This document shows positions 24,871 through 33,280 of a stretch of 43,744 nt of DNA, piece after piece (the stretch's first letter is position 1; each line of letters begins with the position of its first letter). Both the position numbers and the translations under genes were made by a program. The notes below the pieces were generated by a model, which was given only the letters and a program-made list of their open reading frames with translations, was not told the DNA's origin and made no database searches. The DNA is from an uncultured Blautia sp. (lineage in GTDB: Bacteria > Bacillota > Clostridia > Lachnospirales > Lachnospiraceae), in contig CAKRRG010000018.1 of NCBI GenBank assembly GCA_934394545.1, positions 1-43,744 of the forward strand, written 5' to 3'.

Positions 24871-25467
24871 TTAGATAAGCTTTTTTACCATATCTACAAT
24901 TTCTTCCTTAGTTACCGTGCTGCTGTTTATGCACAGATCATATTGAAGCATATCCAGCCAGTTGGTATCTGTGAAATACTCGTAATAAGCACGTCGTTCT
25001 TTATCGGTACGCTTCACCAGCTTGCGTACACTTTTCTCCTCCCGTCCGGTACGGGCTATAACTGTTTTCACACGATCTTCGAAAGGTGCATAAATGAATA
25101 TTCTCAGGTGCTTTTCCTTGTTGTCCTTTAGGAGATAGTTTGCACAGCGTCCGACAATGACACAGTCTTCCTTATCAGCGGCTTCCAGAATGATCTTCTT
25201 CTGCAGGTCAAACAGTACATCATTCATAGGGACAAAGTGGTACTCCGGATTCATCTGAAGTTCATAATCTACCGGATACAGCCATTGGCTGGCCTTACGC
25301 TCATCTACTCTGGCAAATTCATCGAAAGGAATATTCTTCTCCTTACTTGCCATTTCAATCAGCTCTTTGTCATAAAATTTAAATCCCAGTTCCTCGGCAA
25401 GATCCTTTCCAATAATACGTCCGTTACTTCCAAACATACGATTGATTGTTATGATACGTTTACTCAT
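24871..25467 (-). CDS. Cytidylate kinase-like family protein
   Basis: A 198-residue protein of the cytidylate kinase-like family (Cytidylate_kin2). It has an N-terminal nucleotide-binding region (ITINRMFGSNGRIIGKDLAEELGF) in which the canonical P-loop GxxGxGKS/T is replaced by GSNGRIIGK. It also has FYDKELI, the VIVGRCANYLL motif, and a lid-like arginine-rich segment (KRTDKERRAYY). The frame extends to an ATG at 25506, but AAAGGAG lies 10 bases before the ATG at 25467. The divergence suggests it is not the housekeeping Cmk. A TATAAT lies upstream at 25509-25514 on this strand. The substrate is unknown. Confidence 0.82.
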   Translation of the reverse strand: MSKRIITINRMFGSNGRIIGKDLAEELGFKFYDKELIEMASKEKNIPFDEFARVDERKASQWLYPVDYELQMNPEYHFVPMNDVLFDLQKKIILEAADKEDCVIVGRCANYLLKDNKEKHLRIFIYAPFEDRVKTVIARTGREEKSVRKLVKRTDKERRAYYEYFTDTNWLDMLQYDLCINSSTVTKEEIVDMVKKLI

Positions 25468-25649
25468 AAAACCCGCTCCTTTCGTGAAATATTCCGTTCT
25501 TTTCATGCATTATAACACAATTGTTTGAAAATATCTATATAATATGTATAAAATCAAAATAAAAAAATATTCTGAATATGTCATTTTGCTGGAAATCTGT
25601 TATTTTTCTTGTTATACTAAGAAGGAACAATACAAGAAAGGAAGAAAGC

Positions 25650-26459
25650 ATGCTTAAAATAAAAAATTATGTGAAAGTGGAATCTCTGGAAGAGGCTTAT
25701 GAGCTGAACCAGAAGCGGACAGCCTGTGTGCTAGGCGGTATGGTATGGCTGAAAATGGGCAGCCGTAATGTGACCACAGCCATTGACTTGTCTGGTCTTG
25801 GACTGGATCGTATCACAGAAACTGGGGAAGAATTCGTGATCGGCTGTATGACACCTTTACGTGATCTGGAACTTCACAAGGGACTTGATACCTATACAAA
25901 TGGAGCAATAAGAGAGAGTTTGCGCCATATTGTGGGGGTTCAGTTCCGCAACTGTGCAACGGTAGGCGGAAGTGTCTGGGGACGCTTCGGCTTTTCTGAT
26001 GTATTGACTATGTTACTTGCGCTTGATACGGAAGTAGAGTTGTATAAGGCAGGCAGAGTCTGTCTTTCTGACTTTGTAAAAATGCCAAAGGACAGGGATA
26101 TTCTGGTTCGTATTATTGTGAAGAAGACTCCATTAAAGACGATTTACTTAAGTCAGCGAAATACCAAGACAGATTTTCCGGTTCTGGCATGCTGCATCAG
26201 TCTTTCCGATAGCGGTGTAAAGGCAGTTTACGGAGCCCGTCCTGCAAGAGCGTTTCTTATTACTGATGAAGAGAAGCTTCTTGCAGATATAGACCAGATG
26301 TCTGCTGACGAGAAAGAGAAAGCAATTCTGAGATTTGCAGATTATGCGGCAGAGAAGGTTCCCACATCCGGAAATATGCGAGGCAGTGCAGAATACAGAA
26401 GTCTTCTTGTGAAGGTTCTTACAAGAAGAGCGTTAGAAGCAGTAGGAGGGATTGACTGA
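25650..26459 (+). CDS. Molybdenum hydroxylase FAD-binding subunit (xanthine dehydrogenase family)
   Basis: A 269-residue FAD subunit of the CoxM/XdhB type, which takes electrons from the iron-sulphur subunit and passes them to NAD or another acceptor. It aligns by order of blocks: VLGGMVWLKMG in place of the usual AGGTDL, the CMTPLRDLE segment, then RNCATVGGSVWGRFGFSD (the ATVGG FAD motif) and a C-terminal CO-dehydrogenase flavoprotein domain. The protein is somewhat short for the family. A longer frame opens at 25578, but the ATG at 25650 follows an AAGGAAG site and gives the usual N-terminus. TATACT at 25613-25618 is a likely -10 box. Its stop shares a base with the next start. Confidence 0.85.
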   Translation: MLKIKNYVKVESLEEAYELNQKRTACVLGGMVWLKMGSRNVTTAIDLSGLGLDRITETGEEFVIGCMTPLRDLELHKGLDTYTNGAIRESLRHIVGVQFRNCATVGGSVWGRFGFSDVLTMLLALDTEVELYKAGRVCLSDFVKMPKDRDILVRIIVKKTPLKTIYLSQRNTKTDFPVLACCISLSDSGVKAVYGARPARAFLITDEEKLLADIDQMSADEKEKAILRFADYAAEKVPTSGNMRGSAEYRSLLVKVLTRRALEAVGGID

Positions 26460-26956
26460 TGAGAATTAATTTCTGGCTGAATGGAGTCAAAAAGGAAGAG
26501 GAAATCCGTCCGGATACCATGCTTCTGGAATTTCTTCGAAGCCTTGGCTGTTATAGTGTAAAGAGAGGCTGTGAGACTGCGAACTGTGGTCTTTGTACTG
26601 TGCTGGCAGATGATAAGCCTGTGCTTTCCTGCAGTGTTCTGGCAGCACGTATTGATGGCAAAAAGGTTATGACCATGGAGGGGCTTCAGGCTGAAGCCGA
26701 GGAATTCGGTTCTTTTCTTGCCAATGAAGGTGCAGAGCAGTGCGGCTTCTGCAACCCTGGTTTTATTATGAATGTAATTGCCATGACCAGAGAACTGGAA
26801 AATCCCACAGAGGATGACATTAAGGAATATCTGGCCGGTAATTTATGCCGTTGTTCCGGGTTTGTGGGACAGACAAGAAGTATCCTGAAATATCTGGAAT
26901 TTAAGAAGAATAAATCAGAAGGCAACAAAGAGCAGGAGAAGGAGGTGCAGGCATGA
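26459..26956 (+). CDS. Molybdenum hydroxylase [2Fe-2S] subunit (xanthine dehydrogenase family)
   Basis: A 165-residue electron-transfer subunit with two [2Fe-2S] clusters. The plant-ferredoxin-type cluster uses C38, C43, C46 and C58 (GCETANCGLC). The second, in the four-helix domain, uses C95, C98, C130 and C132 (QCGFCNPGF and NLCRCSGF). All eight ligands are present and the length is normal. It overlaps the FAD subunit gene by 1 base and the catalytic subunit gene by 4 bases (ATGA), as expected for equimolar subunits of one enzyme. Confidence 0.93.
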   Translation: MRINFWLNGVKKEEEIRPDTMLLEFLRSLGCYSVKRGCETANCGLCTVLADDKPVLSCSVLAARIDGKKVMTMEGLQAEAEEFGSFLANEGAEQCGFCNPGFIMNVIAMTRELENPTEDDIKEYLAGNLCRCSGFVGQTRSILKYLEFKKNKSEGNKEQEKEVQA

Positions 26957-29253
26957 GCTATGTAAATCAGTCACTTCAGAAAAAAGATGCCATGGCTCTT
27001 GTTACAGGCCAGCCTGTATATACAGATGACCTGGCACCGAAGGATTGCCTGATCATCAAGATTTTAAGAAGCCCTTACGCAAATGCCTGGGTAGAAGAAA
27101 TTAAGACAGATACTGCGATGAAGGTTGAAGGCATGGCTTGCATCCTCACCTGGCAGGATGTGCCCAAGCGTCGTTTTGCATCAGCCGGACAGACGTATCC
27201 GGAGTTCAGTCCTTATGACAGAATGATCCTGGATCAGCATCTGCGTTTTGTAGGGGATGCTGTGGCAATCCTGGCAGGTGAGACGGAGGCTGCTGTAGAC
27301 CTTGCCATGAAGCGCGTGAAAGTAAAATACCGCGTGGAAACACCGGTCCTTGATATGCATACTGCGAAGGACAATCCTGTTCTGGTCCATCCGGAAGAGA
27401 ACTGGGAGTCTAAATTCCCGGTAGGTGCGGATAATAAGAGAAATCTTGCAGCCAAGGGCCATGAGGAAATGGGAGACATTGATAAGGTTCTTGCAGAGTG
27501 TAAGTATACCGTAGATGAAGTTTATCATACGAAGGCAGATCAGCAGAGTATGATGGAGACCTTCCGTACATATTGTACCAAGGATCATTTCGGAAGACTG
27601 AACGTAGTATCTTCCACACAGGTTCCTTTCCATCTGCGCAGAATCCTTGGAAATGCCCTTGGAATCCCATCCTCTAAGATCCGCGTGATCAAGCCGCGTA
27701 TTGGTGGTGGTTTCGGTGCGAAGCAGACAGAGGTCTGTGAGATTTATCCGGCAATCGTTACTTGGCTCACAGGACGTCCGTCCAAGATCGTTTACAGCCG
27801 CTATGAAACCCTGACCTGCGGCTCTCCACGTCATGAAATGGAGGTTCATGTGCAGGTAGGTGCCGATGAGAATGGAATTGTAAAAGGAATTAAAGTAGAG
27901 GCTCTTTCCAATGCGGGCGCATATGGTGATCACAGTCCAACAACAGTAGGTCTGACCGGTCATAAGGCAATTGCGCTGTACCGTAATCTGGAGGCTTTTG
28001 CTTTTGATTATGAGGTTGTGTATACCAATGTGCAGGCAGCAGGTGCATACCGCGGATATGGGGCAACACAGGGTATCTATGCGGTGGAGTCAGCAGTCAA
28101 TGAATTGGCTCATAAGATGAATATGGATCCGGCGAAGATCCGTGAGCTGAACATGCCTATCGAAGGGGAGCCAATGTATGATTATGATGGCAATCTGACA
28201 CATACTGCAAGCTGTACCATGGACCGTTGCCTGGCTCGTGCAAAGGAAATGATCGGCTGGGAGGAGAAATATCCATGCCGGGATATGGGAAATGGAAAGG
28301 TACGCGGTGTAGGTCTTGCCATGGCTATGCAGGGATCATCCATTTCAAATGTTGATGTTGGTGGTGCTACCCTGAAGCTGAATGAGGATGCATCTTATAC
28401 CTTGTCTCTTGGATGTGCAGATATGGGTACTGGCTGTGATACCATTCTTTCCCAGATGGCAGCAGATTGTCTGGAAACAGAGTTTGATAATATTGTTGCC
28501 TTTGGTGTTGATACAGATGTTTCTCCTTATGATTCCGGATCTTATGCTTCTGCTACTACTTATGCTACCGGAAATGCAGTAATCAATGCTTGTGGCGAGC
28601 TGAAAAAGCGTATTGTGAAAATGGGCGCAGGAATGCTTGGTGCAGAACCGGATCAGGTCGAGTTTGACGGTAAGAGAGTGTTTGCAGGAGAGAAAGAAGT
28701 AAGTCTTCAGGAAATCGCCTATAAGGGAACCTGTGGTAATAACCAGGAACTTCAAGTGACAACATCCTTCTCTTCCCAGATTTCCCCGCCGCCGTACATG
28801 ATCGGTGCAGCAGAAGTGGAAGTTGACAAAGAGACTGGTAATATTGAACTGATCGATTATGTGGCAGTTGTAGACTGTGGAACTCCGATCAATCCGAATC
28901 TTGCCAGAGTGCAGACAGAAGGCGGTGTTGCCCAGGGAATCGGCATGGCTCTTATGGAAGAGGTACAGTACACCAAAGCTGGAAAAATCCGTGAGAATTC
29001 TTTCATGCAGTACAAGATCCCAAGCCGTGTGGATATTGGAAATATCCGTGTGGAATTTGAGAGCAGCTATGAGAAGAGTGGTCCTTTTGGAGCCAAATCC
29101 ATTGGTGAGCTGGTAATTGATACTCCTTGTCCTGCAATTGCAGATGCTGTTTACAATGCTTCCGGTGTGCGGGTAAGAGAGCTTCCGATCACCCCGGAGA
29201 AGGTAGCAATGGGAGTTCTGGAGAATCAGTTAAAAGGAGAAATCCATAAATGA
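26953..29253 (+). CDS. Molybdenum hydroxylase catalytic subunit (xanthine dehydrogenase family)
   Basis: A 766-residue molybdopterin-binding subunit of the xanthine oxidase/aldehyde oxidoreductase family. Visible motifs are the first domain's GQPVYTDDL, the molybdopterin motifs GGGFGAKQTE and GAYRGYGATQG, GGVAQGIGMALMEE and the C-terminal FGAKSIGEL carrying the catalytic glutamate. It likely hydroxylates a purine or other N-heterocycle. The nucleoside salvage operon nearby makes hypoxanthine/xanthine attractive, but nicotinate or an aldehyde cannot be excluded. No molybdenum-cofactor maturation gene (xdhC/mocA type) is adjacent. It overlaps both neighbours by 4 bases, including the membrane-protein gene that follows. 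Confidence 0.9.
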   Translation: MSYVNQSLQKKDAMALVTGQPVYTDDLAPKDCLIIKILRSPYANAWVEEIKTDTAMKVEGMACILTWQDVPKRRFASAGQTYPEFSPYDRMILDQHLRFVGDAVAILAGETEAAVDLAMKRVKVKYRVETPVLDMHTAKDNPVLVHPEENWESKFPVGADNKRNLAAKGHEEMGDIDKVLAECKYTVDEVYHTKADQQSMMETFRTYCTKDHFGRLNVVSSTQVPFHLRRILGNALGIPSSKIRVIKPRIGGGFGAKQTEVCEIYPAIVTWLTGRPSKIVYSRYETLTCGSPRHEMEVHVQVGADENGIVKGIKVEALSNAGAYGDHSPTTVGLTGHKAIALYRNLEAFAFDYEVVYTNVQAAGAYRGYGATQGIYAVESAVNELAHKMNMDPAKIRELNMPIEGEPMYDYDGNLTHTASCTMDRCLARAKEMIGWEEKYPCRDMGNGKVRGVGLAMAMQGSSISNVDVGGATLKLNEDASYTLSLGCADMGTGCDTILSQMAADCLETEFDNIVAFGVDTDVSPYDSGSYASATTYATGNAVINACGELKKRIVKMGAGMLGAEPDQVEFDGKRVFAGEKEVSLQEIAYKGTCGNNQELQVTTSFSSQISPPPYMIGAAEVEVDKETGNIELIDYVAVVDCGTPINPNLARVQTEGGVAQGIGMALMEEVQYTKAGKIRENSFMQYKIPSRVDIGNIRVEFESSYEKSGPFGAKSIGELVIDTPCPAIADAVYNASGVRVRELPITPEKVAMGVLENQLKGEIHK

Positions 29254-30326
29254 GAGAGGTTTGTCTTGCGTGCATAGGATTTATTCTGGAAATGACTATA
29301 TTTTTTGCAGCAGGCAGGCTTTTGTCCAAGGCATTAAAATTAAAAGAAGATATATCATTGCAGCTGATTCTGGGATATCTGGTTTATTTTACAATATTAG
29401 AAATCGTTGTTGTACCAATGACCCTTTTGTGGGTGCCTCTTAGCTATGGGGCGGTATTATGGGTCCTGATCCTGTTGATTGCTCTGGGTGGCAGCTGTCT
29501 TTTTCTGAAACACAAAAGAAAAAATGCGGTTTCAGAAAAAGAAAAGCAAACTTTTGTCGGACGGCTATGGAAAGAGCATTCGGTTATGCTCATTGCCGTT
29601 GTAGGAGTCGTTCTTTTACAATGTCTTATTGTGGTGCTGTATGAGGATACTACCGTGGATGCCACATATTATGTGGGAACGGTAAGCACTTCTGTGTTTA
29701 CCAATACCTTTGGCAGGTACGATCCTTTTCAGGGCGGCATTTTGAGACGCTTTCAGGCACGCTATATTTTGTCTGCTTATCCTATGAATAATGCGATCTG
29801 GTGTAAATTGCTTGGAATTCATCCCATCGTTCAGGCAAAAATCGTAATGTCCTGTGTGAATGTTATGATTTCCAACCTGATCATTTATCAGATTGGAAAG
29901 CGCCTGTTCGATGATTCCAGAAAAAAAGCCGATCTGATGGTGATATTCGTATGTGTTCTTCAGCTTTTTTGTGGGACTATTTATACCGCAGGAACCTTTT
30001 TCTTTACCAGAAGCTATGAAGGAAAAGCCATTCTTGCCAATATTGCTTTTCCGGCAGTGCTAATGTGTGCCTTGTGGTTTTACCAGAAAAAAGAGGAAAA
30101 AGCTGTCTGGCTGGTGTTGTTTCTTATAGCTGCAAGTGCACTGGCTTTTTCCGGTTCTGCGATTATTTTTCCTGCGGCAATCCTGGCTGGAATGGTGCCG
30201 GTGATGTTTATGAATCGGAAATTTTCCGCAATACCTTATTGCATTCTTTGTATGCTTCCTTCCGGTATATATGCGGCAGTTTATTTTGCATGTAAGCTGG
30301 GACTGATCCGGCTTGCCGCATCATAG
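29250..30326 (+). CDS. Polytopic membrane protein (DUF6077-like), unknown function
   Basis: A 358-residue integral membrane protein with about nine or ten hydrophobic segments. It has a conserved-looking central loop (YEDTTVDATYYVGTVSTS, FGRYDPFQGG) between helices, resembling membrane glycosyltransferase-like or DUF6077 proteins. Its ATG overlaps the stop of the molybdenum hydroxylase catalytic gene by 4 bases. It ends abruptly after a membrane segment, 14 bases before the start of another hydrophobic protein, so the two may be one gene split by a stop or frameshift. No catalytic motif was recognised. Confidence 0.75.
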   Translation: MREVCLACIGFILEMTIFFAAGRLLSKALKLKEDISLQLILGYLVYFTILEIVVVPMTLLWVPLSYGAVLWVLILLIALGGSCLFLKHKRKNAVSEKEKQTFVGRLWKEHSVMLIAVVGVVLLQCLIVVLYEDTTVDATYYVGTVSTSVFTNTFGRYDPFQGGILRRFQARYILSAYPMNNAIWCKLLGIHPIVQAKIVMSCVNVMISNLIIYQIGKRLFDDSRKKADLMVIFVCVLQLFCGTIYTAGTFFFTRSYEGKAILANIAFPAVLMCALWFYQKKEEKAVWLVLFLIAASALAFSGSAIIFPAAILAGMVPVMFMNRKFSAIPYCILCMLPSGIYAAVYFACKLGLIRLAAS

Positions 30327-30339
30327 AAAGGGGAATGGT

Positions 30340-31185
30340 ATGGCTGGAGTGACAATTGATGAACTGGGATTAAACTTTGTAAAAGCCTGTATGAAGCTGT
30401 ACTGGGGCTCCAAATGGTATCCGTTCCTTTTTGCAGTTGGTCTTTTATGCACATTGATCTGGGGAAGGAAAAAAAGCTCCAGGATTTTTATAGGGTATAC
30501 AGCGTTTCTTTTTCTGACGGTATATAATCCTGTAGTTGTAAAGTATATAATCGCGAAGCTGGATTTTGAAAACGAATATTATCGTTTTATATGGATCCTG
30601 CCGGTGATTCCTGCAATGGCTTATTACGGAACGACCTTTGTTTCCTGGTTTAAGAAAAAATGGATGAAAGCGGCAGCGGCTCTTGCAGTGCTGGGGGTAT
30701 TTGTGCTTTTGGGAAATCCTCTGAATGGAGTAGTGAAGGATTTTGCTGCAGCAGATAATATTTATAAGGTGCCGGATGAGCTTATGGAAATCTGTGATAT
30801 TCTGTATGAGAATATGGAGACACCGGATTCCCAGCCCAAGGTGGTGTTTGACAACAGTCTGAATAATATTGTACGGCAGTATGATGCCCGGTTTAAGCTT
30901 ACGATCAACAGAAATGCAAGCATTTACAGAGCCGGAAGTACAGTGGCAGGAGAGTATAGCGAGAAAAGCAAGAAATATAAACGCCAAAAGGCAATTTTAG
31001 ATGTAGTTGATTATCAGATTTACGACAATGGAAAAAAATTCAGAAAAGCTTTAAAAAAGACGAAGACAGAATTTGTGGTAGTAGCGAAAAATGAAGAACT
31101 GCATGCATTCCTCTTAAAGAATGGCTGTGAACAGATCGGGGAAACCAAATCTTATCATATTTTCGCATTTACGGATAAGTCGTAA
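30340..31185 (+). CDS. Membrane protein with soluble C-terminal domain, continuation of the preceding gene
   Basis: A 281-residue protein with four N-terminal hydrophobic segments (to about residue 130) and a soluble, basic C-terminal domain. That domain contains the PKVVFDNSLNNIVRQYDARFKLTINRNA stretch and ends in a beta-rich fold (TEFVVVAKNEELHAFLLKNGCEQ). This layout of membrane domain plus C-terminal extracytoplasmic domain is what the last third of a large membrane glycosyltransferase-like protein looks like. GAAAGGGG at 30327-30334 precedes the ATG. A TTG-started frame begins at 30313, and an in-frame stop at 30304 blocks any longer form. Function unknown. Confidence 0.68.
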   Translation: MAGVTIDELGLNFVKACMKLYWGSKWYPFLFAVGLLCTLIWGRKKSSRIFIGYTAFLFLTVYNPVVVKYIIAKLDFENEYYRFIWILPVIPAMAYYGTTFVSWFKKKWMKAAAALAVLGVFVLLGNPLNGVVKDFAAADNIYKVPDELMEICDILYENMETPDSQPKVVFDNSLNNIVRQYDARFKLTINRNASIYRAGSTVAGEYSEKSKKYKRQKAILDVVDYQIYDNGKKFRKALKKTKTEFVVVAKNEELHAFLLKNGCEQIGETKSYHIFAFTDKS

Positions 31186-31200
31186 TAAGAAAAATAAGGG

Positions 31201-31229
31201 TTGCAATTACATCAAAAAACTGATACAGT
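31201..31229 (+). promoter_or_regulatory. Promoter of the lysine-riboswitch transcript
   Basis: TTGCAA (31201-31206), a 17-base spacer and TACAGT (31224-31229) place the transcription start near 31236, just before the aptamer. Confidence 0.55.
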
Positions 31230-31254
31230 GTTTTTGTAAAAAAACTGAATACGG

Positions 31255-31480
31255 GAAGTTATGATAGAGGCGCAGGCTTCAATAGTAATTTCAGCCATAA
31301 GAATCAGCAGTGTACAGAGATTACTGCACATGACAGGACTGGTTCTGGGTCGTTTGGCAGACTGGCTGGAAGGAAAGGGGAGACTGCCGAAGGATTTTAT
31401 CTGCCAAGAGAGAAAAATCCTGGGCTGACGCAGAATATGCGGCAGACTGTCACTGTTGTGGAGCGCTATCTAAGGTATGG
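31255..31480 (+). ncRNA. Lysine riboswitch (L box)
   Basis: The conserved L-box blocks occur in order: GATAGAGGCGC (31263-31273) followed by AGTAA, then GGAAAGGGG (31372-31380) with TGCCGAAGG directly after. The closing GCGCTATC (31463-31470) can pair with GATAG to form the basal P1 stem. A strong terminator follows at 31500-31548. The aptamer binds lysine and favours termination, so the NhaC-family gene downstream is expected to be switched off when lysine is plentiful. Boundaries are approximate. Confidence 0.88.
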
Positions 31481-31499
31481 ATCCTGTGAAGAATAAATG

Positions 31500-31548
31500 C
31501 CATGAATGTGTCGTCCCATGATGGACCCCCCGCATTCATGGTTTTTTT
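31500..31548 (+). terminator. Riboswitch expression-platform terminator
   Basis: CCATGAATG (31500-31508) pairs with CATTCATGG (31533-31541) and is followed by seven T (31542-31548). Its place between the lysine aptamer and the transporter start makes it the lysine-controlled terminator. Confidence 0.85.
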
Positions 31549-31584
31549 GTGTAATAGACGTTATTTTTAGGGAGGAAAGTGATA

Positions 31585-33201
31585 ATGAAATTCAATCGTA
31601 ACAAATTATCTGTTCTTTTTACAGCTGTTTTGCTGTTCCTGCTGGCTTGTCCGGTAACCGTTCTGGCAGCAGAAGAGGAGGCGGCTACTCCGGCAGTGTA
31701 TGCAACCTTCTGGTCACTGATACCGCCGGTCGTAGCAATTGTTCTGGCGTTGATCACAAAGGAGGTTTACAGTTCTTTATTTCTTGGGATTTTAGTTGGA
31801 GCCCTTTTGTATTCCGGCGCTAATTTTGAAGGAACCGTAAATCAGATTTTTTCCGGAGGAATGATCAGTGTATTATCAAGCAGCAGTAATGTAGGTATTC
31901 TGGTGTTTCTGGTAATTCTTGGAACTATGGTGTGCCTGATGAATCGTGCTGGAGGTTCTGCGGCTTTTGGACGCTGGGCAAGTAAGCATATCAAAACAAG
32001 GGTTGGAGCGGAGCTGGCAACAATTTTGCTTGGTGTGCTGATTTTTATTGATGACTATTTCAATTGTCTCACTGTAGGCAGCGTTATGAGACCAATTACA
32101 GATCAGCATAATGTTTCCCGTGCCAAGCTGGCCTATTTAATTGATGCCACAGCAGCACCGGTATGTATCATCGCACCAATTTCATCCTGGGCAGCAGCTG
32201 TCAGCGGTTTTGTTCCGGGAGAGGATGGCATGTCCGTATTTGTAAGAGCGATTCCGTATAACTATTATGCGCTGCTTACGATCGTTATGATGGTATCCAT
32301 GGTCCTTATGAAATCAGAGTTTGGTGCTATGGGTGTGCATGAGTCAAACGCTTTAAAAGGTGACCTGTTCACTACAGCTGCCCGTCCCTATGCTTCTGGT
32401 GAGGGTGACGGACCTGTGAATCCAAGAGGAAAAGTGATGGATCTTCTGATTCCAATTATTTCCCTGGTTATCTGCTGTGTTATCGGAATGATCTATACTG
32501 GTGGATTTTTCAGCGGAGCTGATTTTGTAACTGCTTTTTCCCAGAGCGATGCTTCTGTTGGCCTGGTGCTTGGAAGCTTCTTCGGCCTGGTGATCACGAT
32601 TTTGCTTTATATGGTACGAAAGGTTCTGTCCTTCCGCGATTGTATGGCTTGTATTCCGGAAGGGTTCAAATCCATGGTTCCGGCAATCCTGATCCTTACT
32701 TTTGCATGGACCCTGAAAAGTATGACAGATAGTCTTGGCGCAGCTGAGTTTGTTGCTGAGCTGGTAAAATCCTCTGCAGATGGTCTTGTAAATATGCTTC
32801 CGGCAATTATTTTCCTGGTGGCCTGTTTCCTGGCATTTGCTACAGGCACTTCCTGGGGCACCTTTGGTATTCTGATCCCGATTGTTGTCCATGTATTTGA
32901 AAACACACCTGGAGATCTGATGATCATCTCTATTTCTGCATGTATGGCAGGTGCTGTGTGTGGGGACCATTGTTCTCCGATTTCCGATACAACGATCATG
33001 GCTTCTGCAGGAGCACAGTGCGATCATGTAAATCATGTTTCCACGCAGCTTCCCTATGCAGTTGTGGCAGCTGCAGTTTCCTTTGTGACCTACATTTTTG
33101 CAGGCTTTATCAAGAGTCCTTTGTGCCTGCTTATTGGTATCGCATTGATGATGGGAGTTATGTTTGTGGTGAAAATGAGATTCTCAGATTTAACTGAATA
33201 A
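31585..33201 (+). CDS. NhaC family transporter, probable lysine transporter (LysW type)
   Basis: A 538-residue polytopic membrane protein of the NhaC sodium:proton antiporter superfamily. It has about twelve helices, a signal-like first segment ending near AEEEAATPA, and the family motifs LVFLVILGTMVCLMNRAGG, FIDDYFNCLTVG and the ATGTSWGTFGILIPI/DHCSPISDTTIM region. Members of this superfamily under lysine riboswitch control are predicted lysine transporters (LysW); this one has a well-formed lysine riboswitch 40 bases upstream. A GTG at 31579 is in frame, but GGAGG ends 9 bases before the ATG at 31585. Direct substrate evidence is lacking. Confidence 0.88.
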   Translation: MKFNRNKLSVLFTAVLLFLLACPVTVLAAEEEAATPAVYATFWSLIPPVVAIVLALITKEVYSSLFLGILVGALLYSGANFEGTVNQIFSGGMISVLSSSSNVGILVFLVILGTMVCLMNRAGGSAAFGRWASKHIKTRVGAELATILLGVLIFIDDYFNCLTVGSVMRPITDQHNVSRAKLAYLIDATAAPVCIIAPISSWAAAVSGFVPGEDGMSVFVRAIPYNYYALLTIVMMVSMVLMKSEFGAMGVHESNALKGDLFTTAARPYASGEGDGPVNPRGKVMDLLIPIISLVICCVIGMIYTGGFFSGADFVTAFSQSDASVGLVLGSFFGLVITILLYMVRKVLSFRDCMACIPEGFKSMVPAILILTFAWTLKSMTDSLGAAEFVAELVKSSADGLVNMLPAIIFLVACFLAFATGTSWGTFGILIPIVVHVFENTPGDLMIISISACMAGAVCGDHCSPISDTTIMASAGAQCDHVNHVSTQLPYAVVAAAVSFVTYIFAGFIKSPLCLLIGIALMMGVMFVVKMRFSDLTE

Positions 33202-33245
33202 ACAGTTAAGTAAACAGTTCGTGTAAATTGTTAGAAAGGTTTGCC

Positions 33246-33274
33246 TTGCATCTGTCCGGAAAAAAATATATAAT
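33246..33274 (+). promoter_or_regulatory. Promoter giving a leaderless rluF-ligA-metA transcript
   Basis: TTGCAT (33246-33251), a 17-base spacer and a perfect TATAAT (33269-33274) lie so that only 6 bases (33275-33280) separate the -10 box from the ATG at 33281. Transcription should begin at or within a base or two of the start codon. No ribosome-binding site is present upstream. Confidence 0.7.
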
Positions 33275-33280
33275 GAACAA

